Shown here: in pieces, positions 19,831-26,059 of the stretch
Layout of the letters: every line of letters starts with the position of its first letter
Numbering within the stretch: position 1 is the stretch's first letter
Origin: Bacteroidota bacterium
Lineage (GTDB): Bacteria > Bacteroidota > Ignavibacteria > SZUA-365
DNA length: 29,001 bases
NCBI GenBank assembly: GCA_023432805.1
Contig: JAEYUG010000107.1
Span: 1-29,001 of the forward strand
Direction: 5' to 3'
Program-made: the position numbers and the translations under genes
The notes under the pieces: model-generated
What the model saw: the letters and a program-made list of their open reading frames with translations, nothing else
Databases searched by the model: none
Told to the model about the DNA's origin: nothing

Positions 19831-20835
19831 TTGAGCCGCACAGACGTGACTCCCGCGCAGACAGAGTTCCACGCTCCAGTGCCTGAGCACCGCAGCCGCT
19901 TCTGGTATGCGGGCGACGAACTGCGCACGGTGTGGAAGCTCACTGCCTTCGCAGGTATCGGAGTGATCTGTCTTTTTCTTGTCGCCCTCGTGCTGCATGG
20001 GGCGGGCCTCGATGCGGTGTTCGCCGCGCAGAGTGCGATGATGGTGGCGGCGCTCGCAGCCGCAACCGCGTTCGGCGTGCGGGTGATCGATGCACGGGAG
20101 TGGCGGCGCGAGGGGTTTCCCATGGATCGTGCGGCGCTCGTCGAATTCGGGGCCGGCACGGCGGGCGGTGCGGGCATGGTCGGCGTCATCGTGCTTGTGT
20201 TCGCGAGCGGGGGACTCTCCTCCTACATCATCACCGTCGTCTCGTTCGGGCATGCCCTGCGCGTGCTGGCTGAGGGCACGCTGCTGTTCACGTTGGTGGC
20301 GGCGGGCGAGGAGCTGATGCTGCGTGGGTATGTGTTTACGTCCCTCGAGCGCGGCATGGGCCGCTGGGGGACGCTGGCGACGACGTCGGTGGTGTTTGGC
20401 GTGTTGCATGCGGGCAATCCGAACGTGACGGGGGCGGGGCTTGCGAACATCGTGCTCGCGGGAGTGTGGCTCGGTATGGCACGGATGCGTTCGGGTGCGA
20501 TCTGGCTGCCGATCGGCCTGCACTTCGGATGGAATGTCGCGCTGGGCGTGGTGGCCGGACATCCTGTCAGCGGTGTGCCGATCGAAAGTGTCGCGCTCGC
20601 CACGCATGTCGGCAACGTGCTGCTGACCGGAGGTGTGTTCGGGCCGGAGGCGGGGTTGGTTGCGAGCGTCGTGCTCGTCGCGGGCATCGGTGCGGCATGG
20701 CGCTGGGGTGGGGTGATTCGGCGTGCCCCCGGAAACCCGGATGCGGGTGCGGCGCGTATGGACGGTATGGATACGATGGAAACAATGGACACGCCGCGTG
20801 GCGATGCCCCGGCGCGCGACAGAGGTGCGGCATGA
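19831..20835 (+). CDS. CPBP (CAAX/Abi) family intramembrane metalloprotease
   Basis: About 334 residues with roughly seven to eight membrane segments. The three family motifs are present: EExxxR as GEELMLRG (E160, E161, R165), FxxxH as FGVLH (H193), and HxxxN as HFGWN (H231, N235). These form the active site of Rce1-like glutamate/histidine intramembrane proteases. The C-terminal about 45 residues are low-complexity with repeated Met-Asp (MDGMDTMETMDTP), which is unusual. The start is uncertain: the first in-frame candidate is TTG 19831, without a clear Shine-Dalgarno, and GTG 19846 is an alternative; both precede the first helix. It begins seven bases after the VWA stop and its TGA overlaps the next ATG. 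Substrate unknown; bacterial members act in bacteriocin maturation, immunity or signalling. Confidence 0.88.
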   Translation: MSRTDVTPAQTEFHAPVPEHRSRFWYAGDELRTVWKLTAFAGIGVICLFLVALVLHGAGLDAVFAAQSAMMVAALAAATAFGVRVIDAREWRREGFPMDRAALVEFGAGTAGGAGMVGVIVLVFASGGLSSYIITVVSFGHALRVLAEGTLLFTLVAAGEELMLRGYVFTSLERGMGRWGTLATTSVVFGVLHAGNPNVTGAGLANIVLAGVWLGMARMRSGAIWLPIGLHFGWNVALGVVAGHPVSGVPIESVALATHVGNVLLTGGVFGPEAGLVASVVLVAGIGAAWRWGGVIRRAPGNPDAGAARMDGMDTMETMDTPRGDAPARDRGAA

Positions 20836-22004
20836 CACATCGTGCGTGGCGCGGCGTGCTGCTCTGGATGTTCATCGTGCTGGCAGGCATCGTGCCTGCA
20901 CCTGTGAGCGCGCAATGGATCGAGGATGCGGCACTCGAACAGCACATCCAGCAGGGCATCCGCGACACCTACAGTCTGCGCTTCGATGCTGCGGATCAGC
21001 ATTTCCGCGTGGTCGCACAGTCCCGTCCCGACCATCCCGCTGGGCGCTTCTTCCTGGCGATGGTCGACTGGTGGCGCATCCTGATCGAGATCGAGAACAC
21101 GTCGCGTGATGCAGCCTTCGTGCGTAAGCTCGATGCGGTGATCGCGCTGTGCGATGCGCGGCTCGAGAAGGATGAGACCGATTTGACAGCGCTCTTTTTC
21201 AAAGGGGGAGCAGTGGGTTTCCGTGGACGTCTGCACGCGACGCGCAAGGACTGGATCAAGGCCGCCCGAGACGGCAGGGAAGCCTTGCCCATCGTGACCT
21301 CGGCAGGGGAACTGGCACCCGACAATGCTGATCTCGGACTGGGCACGGGCATCTACAACTACTATGCGGCGGTGCTGCCCGAGCAGTACCGCGTACTCAA
21401 GCCGCTCATGCTCTTCCTGCCTGCGGGTGACAAGGCCAAGGGACTCCGCCAGTTGCGCGCGGCCGCCGAACAGGCGCGCTACGCGCGCTGGGAGGCGATG
21501 TACTTTCTCGTGCAGGCCTATGCCTCGTACGAAAACCGACCGTCATCGGCCCTCGCCTGGGTGCGGAAGCTGCGCGAGGAATTCCCCACCAACGTCGTGT
21601 TCCATCGCGCGCTCGGCCGCATCCACGTGCGTCTCGGCGCCATGCGCGACGCGGCCGCGGTATTCGGCGAGATCCGCGATCTCTGCCGCAGCGACGTTGT
21701 GGGCTATGGTATCGCAGCCGAACGCGAGGCAGCCTACTACATCGGGCTCGAGGCGCTGCAGCGGCGCGATCTCGAACCCGCGATGCAGGCCTTCGTGCGC
21801 TGCGACGAACTCTCGCGTACGCTCGATTCGAACGAGCCATCGGGATTCATGATATCGGCGAATCTGCGTATCGGCTATGTGCACGATCTTTACGGACAGC
21901 GTACGCTCGCACTCAAGCAGTACGACAAGGTGCTGGCAATGCGCGATGCAGCGGGGTCCCACGCCGACGCCGAGCAGCATAGGAAGCAGCCGTACCAACG
22001 CTAA
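20832..22004 (+). CDS. Exported TPR-like protein
   Basis: 390 residues from ATG 20832, which overlaps the protease stop (ATGA) and opens a signal peptide (about 28 residues ending VSAQ). The mature protein is alpha-helical with helix-turn-helix pairs of TPR type, for example FDAADQHFRVVAQSRPDHPAG near the N-terminus and HRALGRIHVRLGAMRDAAAVFGE near residues 258-280, and LALKQYDKVLAM close to the end. A conserved-looking block GLGTGIYNYYAAVLPEQYRVLKPLMLFLPAG (part) suggests a defined family of periplasmic TPR proteins in this phylum, which I cannot name with confidence. It probably scaffolds envelope proteins. It closes a three-gene set with the VWA protein and the CPBP protease. Confidence 0.75.
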   Translation: MTHRAWRGVLLWMFIVLAGIVPAPVSAQWIEDAALEQHIQQGIRDTYSLRFDAADQHFRVVAQSRPDHPAGRFFLAMVDWWRILIEIENTSRDAAFVRKLDAVIALCDARLEKDETDLTALFFKGGAVGFRGRLHATRKDWIKAARDGREALPIVTSAGELAPDNADLGLGTGIYNYYAAVLPEQYRVLKPLMLFLPAGDKAKGLRQLRAAAEQARYARWEAMYFLVQAYASYENRPSSALAWVRKLREEFPTNVVFHRALGRIHVRLGAMRDAAAVFGEIRDLCRSDVVGYGIAAEREAAYYIGLEALQRRDLEPAMQAFVRCDELSRTLDSNEPSGFMISANLRIGYVHDLYGQRTLALKQYDKVLAMRDAAGSHADAEQHRKQPYQR

Positions 22005-22019
22005 AATTTTTTACTTAAA

Positions 22020-22039
22020 TATTTTGAACTTAAAGCATA
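22020..22039 (+). repeat. Palindrome-like element, copy 1
   Basis: TATTTTGAACTTAAAGCATA matches 17 of 20 bases with a second copy at 22129-22148. Its core TTTGAACTTAAA is an imperfect palindrome. It overlaps the -35 of the promoter candidate at 22024-22051, so it could be an operator. It is in the 160-base gene-free stretch after the TPR-like gene. Confidence 0.55.
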
Positions 22040-22051
22040 TGACCGTATCTT
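22024..22051 (+). promoter_or_regulatory. Sigma-70-like promoter candidate before the two-helix/YceI genes
   Basis: TTGAAC (22024-22029) and TATCTT (22046-22051) are separated by 16 bases, inside an AT-rich patch (about 22002-22045) that stands out from the G+C-rich surroundings and could act as an UP element. A start here would leave a leader of about 105 bases that includes the second palindromic element. Inference only. Confidence 0.4.
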
Positions 22052-22128
22052 GCATGCACATTCACCGACGACATGCTGCGGCAACGCATGCACGGGAACT
22101 CCCGGTCGGAGATGCACGTTGAAGATCA

Positions 22129-22148
22129 TAGTTTGAATTCAAAGCATA
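22129..22148 (+). repeat. Palindrome-like element, copy 2 (perfect 12-bp palindrome core)
   Basis: TAGTTTGAATTCAAAGCATA; the core TTTGAATTCAAA (22132-22143) is a perfect 12-bp palindrome. It lies 16 bases before the ATG at 22165, 109 bases from copy 1. The 20-base elements share the non-palindromic GCATA on the right side, so they are likely binding sites of one regulator in the same orientation. Confidence 0.6.
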
Positions 22149-22164
22149 CCAACAGAGGCACCAC

Positions 22165-22431
22165 ATGAATACGAAGCAGCGCTGGACCCTGGCAGGGGCG
22201 GGACTCGTGATCGCGACGACCATCGCATTCTGGGCCGCGACGGGATTCCACATCTTCACCAAGCAGCAGATCGCCACGACCGAGGTCGACGAATTTCTCG
22301 GCACCGAGATCATCGTGTGGAAGGACGTGTTCATCGTCGGCCTCGATATCGCCGGCGGCGTGATCGCCATGGCTGTCGTGCTCGGGGGACTGCTCTACTG
22401 GAGCTTCCGCACGAACGTTGCGCGACGCTGA
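22165..22431 (+). CDS. Small two-helix membrane protein of unknown function
   Basis: 88 residues. Two hydrophobic segments are visible (about residues 8-27, LAGAGLVIATTIAFWAATGF, and 58-80, around DIAGGVIAMAVVLGGLLYW), separated by a polar loop of about 30 residues containing FTKQQIATTEVDEFLGTEIIVWKDV. The second helix ends with SFRTNVARR, a positive end. AGAGG lies before the ATG. I do not recognise the family. It is followed after 119 bases by the YceI gene in the same direction, and the regulatory region before it seems to serve both. Respiratory or quinone-related membrane subunits can be this small, but there is no haem or metal motif to support such a role. Confidence 0.65.
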   Translation: MNTKQRWTLAGAGLVIATTIAFWAATGFHIFTKQQIATTEVDEFLGTEIIVWKDVFIVGLDIAGGVIAMAVVLGGLLYWSFRTNVARR

Positions 22432-22550
22432 GCGCGGCGCCCGCATATGCTTGCGGTCCACTCGAGGCTGCGGCGAGAGACATCCCGCGCAGCGGACATC
22501 CATCATCCAGATCATTCATCACATACACTCATCATTCTAAGGATTCCTCA

Positions 22551-23189
22551 ATGACACGCTTCTCGTTCGCTGTTGCTGCGCTTGTCGCGCTGCTCGCCGT
22601 TCCCGCCGCACATGCCCAGTTCAAGGGCCTGACCGGCACGCAGACATTCAATGTCGCCGACAAGGGCGGTCGCAACCAGGCGATCTTCCATTCGAAGGCT
22701 CCGCTCGAAGACATCACCGGCACGAGCACCGGCGTCGGTGGCACGGTCACCTTCGACGTGGCCAATGTCGCGAAGACAATCAAGGCCGACATCACGGTCG
22801 ACGTCGCATCGATCAAGACCGGCATCGATCTACGTGACGAGCATCTGCGCAGCGAAGGCTGGCTCAATGCCGCGAAGCATCCGAAGCTGATGTTCGCGCT
22901 CAAGAGCGTGAAGGGCGCGAAGATGAAGGGCGACAACACGATGGAGATGACCGCCGTCGGCACGATGACGATCAACGGCATCGAGCAGCCGAGCGAGCTG
23001 CAGGTCTCCCTGCGCCTCATGCCGGAGTCCGATGCCACGAAGAAGCGCGCCCCTGGCGACCTGCTCGTCGTGCGCGCGAAGGGCAAGGTGCAGCTCACAA
23101 AGTTCGGCGTCAACCAGCCTGCCGTCGTCGGTTCGAAGATGAACGACATGGTGGATATCGAATTCAACGCAGTCGCTTCGAACAAGTAG
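22551..23189 (+). CDS. Periplasmic YceI-family protein
   Basis: 212 residues from ATG 22551 with AAGGA seven bases upstream; the longer open frame is rejected because the ATG begins a clear signal peptide (cleavage after AHA, about residue 22). The mature part is a YceI lipocalin-like barrel: FNVADKGGRNQAIFHSKAPLEDITG, where YceI proteins have V.F...H..GT..G.F, then DVASIKTGIDLRDEHLRS with the conserved RDxHL motif, and LNAAKHPKLMFALKSVK. Members bind isoprenoid or fatty amide ligands in the periplasm, with roles in quinone or stress physiology. The Lys-rich middle (KGAKMKGDN, ATKKRAPGD) is a minor variation. It is convergent with the thioredoxin-fold gene. Confidence 0.9.
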   Translation: MTRFSFAVAALVALLAVPAAHAQFKGLTGTQTFNVADKGGRNQAIFHSKAPLEDITGTSTGVGGTVTFDVANVAKTIKADITVDVASIKTGIDLRDEHLRSEGWLNAAKHPKLMFALKSVKGAKMKGDNTMEMTAVGTMTINGIEQPSELQVSLRLMPESDATKKRAPGDLLVVRAKGKVQLTKFGVNQPAVVGSKMNDMVDIEFNAVASNK

Positions 23190-23263
23190 GACGGATGCGG
23201 CCTTCGGCCGCGGATGATACCCGAGCGCTGCCGCCCGTGATGTGAAGCGCGGCACCGCATATG

Positions 23264-23293
23264 AAAAGAACCCCCGGCCATGGCCGGGGGTTC
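23264..23293 (-). terminator. Terminator between convergent genes
   Basis: A perfect inverted repeat with arms GAACCCCCGGCCA and TGGCCGGGGGTTC (23268-23293) is followed on the minus strand by TTTT (23267-23264). It lies 40 bases past the stop of the thioredoxin-fold gene. On the plus strand it is not followed by a T run but could still help end YceI transcription. Confidence 0.8.
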
Positions 23294-23333
23294 GTGCGTT
23301 GCGGGGGAAGCCTCCGTCGACGCGGGCGCGTGC

Positions 23334-23969
23334 CTAGTTGCTCGGCACGAGCGGCGTGAGCAGCGCGAGCAGTTCGGCCTCGAGATCGACGCCGCGATTG
23401 CGGCCGTACCAGAGATGCAACTGCTCGAGAATTTCGTCCTTCACCTTGCCGGCGGCCTTCAGTTCATCGACGAGGCGTACGCCGGCGGCGGGACGGGGAC
23501 CCCAGCGGAGGAGCTGCCGGCCTTCGACATCCCACGCAACGAAGATGGGAATGCTGCGTGCGGTGCCGGTCAGGAATGCGTCCATCACATCGGGATGGGT
23601 GTCGCGCTCGAGGATGCGCAGATCGATCATGGAGTTCAACGATGCGAGGCGCATGATGTGGGGGAGGTTCTGCGCGCTGTCGCCGCACCAGCTCTCTGAG
23701 ATGACCATCCAGACCTGGGGTTCACGGATGGCTGCGATCGCACGGCGCAGGTTCTCGCTCGGCTGGAAGGTACGTTCGATGCGGTCGCTGCGACGGAAGT
23801 TGAGCAATGTCACTTCGTGAAGGTGCCGGGCTTCGTCGTCGAGCGTGGCCGGGTCGGTCGCCTCCGCGTGTGCTCGCGCAGCAGCCATGTATTGTTCGTA
23901 GGTGAGTCCCTGCGTCATCGCGCGTTCAATGACAAACGATGGGATGGTCAGGGTTGATGTCTCGGTCAT
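23334..23969 (-). CDS. Thioredoxin-fold protein (Thioredoxin_9-like) with monothiol CGDS site
   Basis: 211 residues from ATG 23969 (GGAG a few bases upstream); the longer open frame upstream is translated intergenic repeat. A helical N-terminal part (TYEQYMAAARAHAEATDP) precedes a thioredoxin fold with VWMVISESWCGDSAQNLP at about residue 97-114. This ESWCGDxAQ pattern is what I know from the small Thioredoxin_9 family of Bacteroidota and Firmicutes. The usual CxxC is CGDS, with only one cysteine, so a classical dithiol exchange is not possible. RSIPIFVAWD supplies the cis-proline region (SIP). No signal peptide; cytoplasmic. Function of the family is not established. It lies downstream of the GT9 with a 148-base gap. 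Confidence 0.8.
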   Translation of the reverse strand: MTETSTLTIPSFVIERAMTQGLTYEQYMAAARAHAEATDPATLDDEARHLHEVTLLNFRRSDRIERTFQPSENLRRAIAAIREPQVWMVISESWCGDSAQNLPHIMRLASLNSMIDLRILERDTHPDVMDAFLTGTARSIPIFVAWDVEGRQLLRWGPRPAAGVRLVDELKAAGKVKDEILEQLHLWYGRNRGVDLEAELLALLTPLVPSN

Positions 23970-24027
23970 GATGCTCCGCTGTGTTGTGGTCCTCATGAGA
24001 TGATCAACCCGGCAGCAACGATTCACA

Positions 24028-24074
24028 CGGGAGGACGGACGCCCCTCTCGGGAGGACGGACGCCCTCGTCCGTC
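24028..24074 (-). repeat. Tandem 17-bp direct repeats with a hairpin
   Basis: CGGGAGGACGGACGCCC occurs at 24028-24044 and again at 24049-24065, a 21-base period. The second copy overlaps an 8-bp perfect hairpin, GACGGACG and CGTCCGTC around loop CCCT (24055-24074). On the minus strand this lies after the GT9 stop, so it could slow or end transcription although no T run follows. It looks like a small intergenic repeat element. Confidence 0.6.
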
Positions 24075-24117
24075 ATTGACCGATATTGCGAGATGAATAC
24101 CTGGTTCACCCACCAAT

Positions 24118-25197
24118 CTACACGCCCAGCATCCTCCCCACAGCCGCAGCCACATCGCCGACCCGAATCCCCCCGCCCGCATACGTGCAGACATGCGGGT
24201 CACCGGGGCACTGTGTGGCACAGTACCCCTCCTCAGGCAGCAGCAGCTCCGACCGGTTGCCCATCGGTCCCCACAGCGTCGGCGAACACGCGGTGAGGGG
24301 ACAGAAGAGATTCACCGTCGGCACAGCGAGTCCCGCCGCGAGGTGCATTGGTCCCGTACTCGAACTCACGGTCACAGTCGATTCCGCAATGAGGCCGATC
24401 ACGACCCGCAGGCCGTCGACGTGCATTCCTTCAGGCAGCCCGGCAACGCTTCCCTCATCAGGCAGCAGCACGCCCTCCGCCGCCAGCGCTGCGAACTCCG
24501 CGCGCAGCGCATGATTCGACGGGGCGATCATCACCGACACATCCACCTCGGGATGGGCCAGGCGCAGCAGCCGCGCGAGGGCGACGTACTCGGCGGAATC
24601 CCAGTTGGGTGCGGATCCCCCGTTCTCGGGATGCAGGGTCACGAGGGGCGCGCCCTCGCGCCTGCCCGCCGCCGCGAGTACGGCACGCGCAGCGGCGCGG
24701 TCGCGGTCGGTCGCAACGATCTCGAGCGCGAGGTCGTCACTCGCAACGCCGATCGCCCGCGCGAGATCCATGCAGTAGTCGGCCTCATGCCGCAGGGGGA
24801 TGTACTTGTTGCGGCTGACCGTGCGCGTGAACGTCAGCATCTGGTAGAGCTTCGTGCCGACCCCGACGCGCGTGCGGATGCCCGCCAGAAAGGTCATCCA
24901 CGCATGGCGTTCGGAGGGCAGCAGCATCAGCGCCGTGTCGAAGCGCTGCGCGCGCAGCATCCGCAGGCGGTCGCGGAATCCCGCCCGCCCCGCATGCGCG
25001 CCGTGCATGTCGTCGATGAGAATCGCGTCGAGATGGGGATTGTGCCGCAGCACGGGCTCGGTGGCGGGACGCACGAGCGCGGCCAGATAGGCCTGGGGGA
25101 AATGCTCGCGCAGGGCACGGATCACCGGTGTGGCGAGCGTCACATCACCGATCCGGTCGGGACGCACGACGAGAATGCGCCGCTGCCGCCGGCTCAC
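24118..25197 (-). CDS. Family 9 glycosyltransferase (heptosyltransferase-like)
   Basis: 359 residues, starting at GTG 25197. This start is chosen because the GT9 fold begins at RRILVVRPDRIGDVTLATPVIRAL (part) directly afterwards and because GTGA overlaps the stop of the preceding GT2 gene; the longer upstream frame does not resemble the family. The C-terminal half has LVTLHPENGGSAPNWD, VIGLIAESTVTVSSSTGPMHLAAGLAVPTVNLFCP (part), the donor-site region of ADP-heptose transferases with the STGPMH motif. The C-terminus carries CATQCPGDPHVC, common in this family. It probably adds a heptose or a related sugar to lipopolysaccharide core at the inner membrane's cytoplasmic face. The real donor is not determined. 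Confidence 0.92.
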   Translation of the reverse strand: MSRRQRRILVVRPDRIGDVTLATPVIRALREHFPQAYLAALVRPATEPVLRHNPHLDAILIDDMHGAHAGRAGFRDRLRMLRAQRFDTALMLLPSERHAWMTFLAGIRTRVGVGTKLYQMLTFTRTVSRNKYIPLRHEADYCMDLARAIGVASDDLALEIVATDRDRAAARAVLAAAGRREGAPLVTLHPENGGSAPNWDSAEYVALARLLRLAHPEVDVSVMIAPSNHALRAEFAALAAEGVLLPDEGSVAGLPEGMHVDGLRVVIGLIAESTVTVSSSTGPMHLAAGLAVPTVNLFCPLTACSPTLWGPMGNRSELLLPEEGYCATQCPGDPHVCTYAGGGIRVGDVAAAVGRMLGV

Positions 25198-25982
25198 TGC
25201 GGAAGCCTCTCCGCGTTGTCGGGTCTGTACTGCATCTCCCACATGTGAATCAGCACGTCGAGCTTGTTCGAGGCGTGGATCGCCGCGACGATGAATCCCT
25301 CCCACCCGTCGAGGAATCCCCGCTGAAACACGTACTTCTTCGTAAACTCGAGCGGGGGACGGATCAGGAAGTCCAGCGCATTGACGCGCCGACGGTTGCG
25401 CTTCTCGCGCGCCTCGTAGAGCGAATACCGCACATTCTTTTCGAGCAGGTGACCCACGCGTGGGAGCGTGTAGTGCAGCATCGGCGCATCGAGCGTCCCG
25501 CGTGAGCCCGTGACCTCGAATCCCTCATGCACGAGGCGTGGTGTCAGATGCGTGTGCGTGCGCCGGAAGAATCGGAGCTGCAGGTCCGGATACCATCCCC
25601 CATGCCGCAGCCACTTCGTGCCGAAGTAGTTTCGCCGGGGAATCGTGTAGCCGTCGCGGGCGTCCGGATCCCGCATCGCGCGCTCGATCGCCGCCTGCAG
25701 TTCTGGCGTGGATCGTTCGTCGGCGTCGAGGCTCAGCACCCAGTCGCACGTGGCCTGGTCGAGCGCGAATTGCTTCTGCGCGGCGTACCCGTCGAAGGCG
25801 CGGAAGAACACCGTCGCCCCCGCCGCGCGCGCGATCTCCATCGTGCCGTCGTCGGATGAGCACACGACGATGCGCTCGGCCGCCCATGCGACAGATGCCA
25901 GGCAGCTTGCGATATTGTGGACTTCCGCACCGGCGATGATGACAACCGAGCACTCCACGCGATGTTCCGCACCGTGATCCAT
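25194..25982 (-). CDS. Family 2 glycosyltransferase of the WaaE/LgtF type
   Basis: 262 residues from ATG 25982; a GTG at 26012 with an AGGA five bases upstream would add ten residues and remains possible. I favour 25982 because a TAnnTTTG-like element sits three bases before it. The GT-A start SVVIIAGAEVHNIASCLASVAWA is like the WaaE/KdtX/LgtF pattern, in which NEE is usual and AEV stands here; DSxSxDGT is CSSDDGT. The donor metal motif is DADE in WVLSLDADE. Further family features are RRNYFGTKWLRHGGWYPDLQLR (part), the region around RLVHEGF and an amphipathic C-terminus. It presumably transfers a sugar to the LPS core. It overlaps the GT9 gene, so both belong to one unit. The odd NEE to AEV change may reduce activity, but the catalytic aspartates are present. 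Confidence 0.88.
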   Translation of the reverse strand: MDHGAEHRVECSVVIIAGAEVHNIASCLASVAWAAERIVVCSSDDGTMEIARAAGATVFFRAFDGYAAQKQFALDQATCDWVLSLDADERSTPELQAAIERAMRDPDARDGYTIPRRNYFGTKWLRHGGWYPDLQLRFFRRTHTHLTPRLVHEGFEVTGSRGTLDAPMLHYTLPRVGHLLEKNVRYSLYEAREKRNRRRVNALDFLIRPPLEFTKKYVFQRGFLDGWEGFIVAAIHASNKLDVLIHMWEMQYRPDNAERLPQ

Positions 25983-25985
25983 CCC

Positions 25986-25993
25986 CCAACTTA
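25986..25993 (-). promoter_or_regulatory. TAnnTTTG-like element three bases before the GT2 ATG
   Basis: On the minus strand TAAGTTGG differs from TAnnTTTG by one base and ends three bases before ATG 25982, the same spacing as at 8607-8614. TTCG at 26015-26012, 18 bases upstream, is a possible -33. Suggests a leaderless start; the match is imperfect. Confidence 0.3.
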
Positions 25994-26059
25994 CAAAAAC
26001 CCGACGATGCACGAATCCTCAGGCACAAGGCACGCAGCGTCGTGACGGACGGCAGCGGG

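Noticed and set aside
22039..22122. 27-residue open frame with ATG in the gap before the two-helix gene
   Set aside because: No Shine-Dalgarno, composition not protein-like, and it starts inside the repeated palindromic element; regulatory DNA is the simpler reading.
23197..23211. GCGGCC-TTC-GGCCGC hairpin just after the YceI stop
   Set aside because: Six-pair stem without a T run; the stronger hairpin at 23268-23293 explains termination better. It may be a weak stabilising stem.
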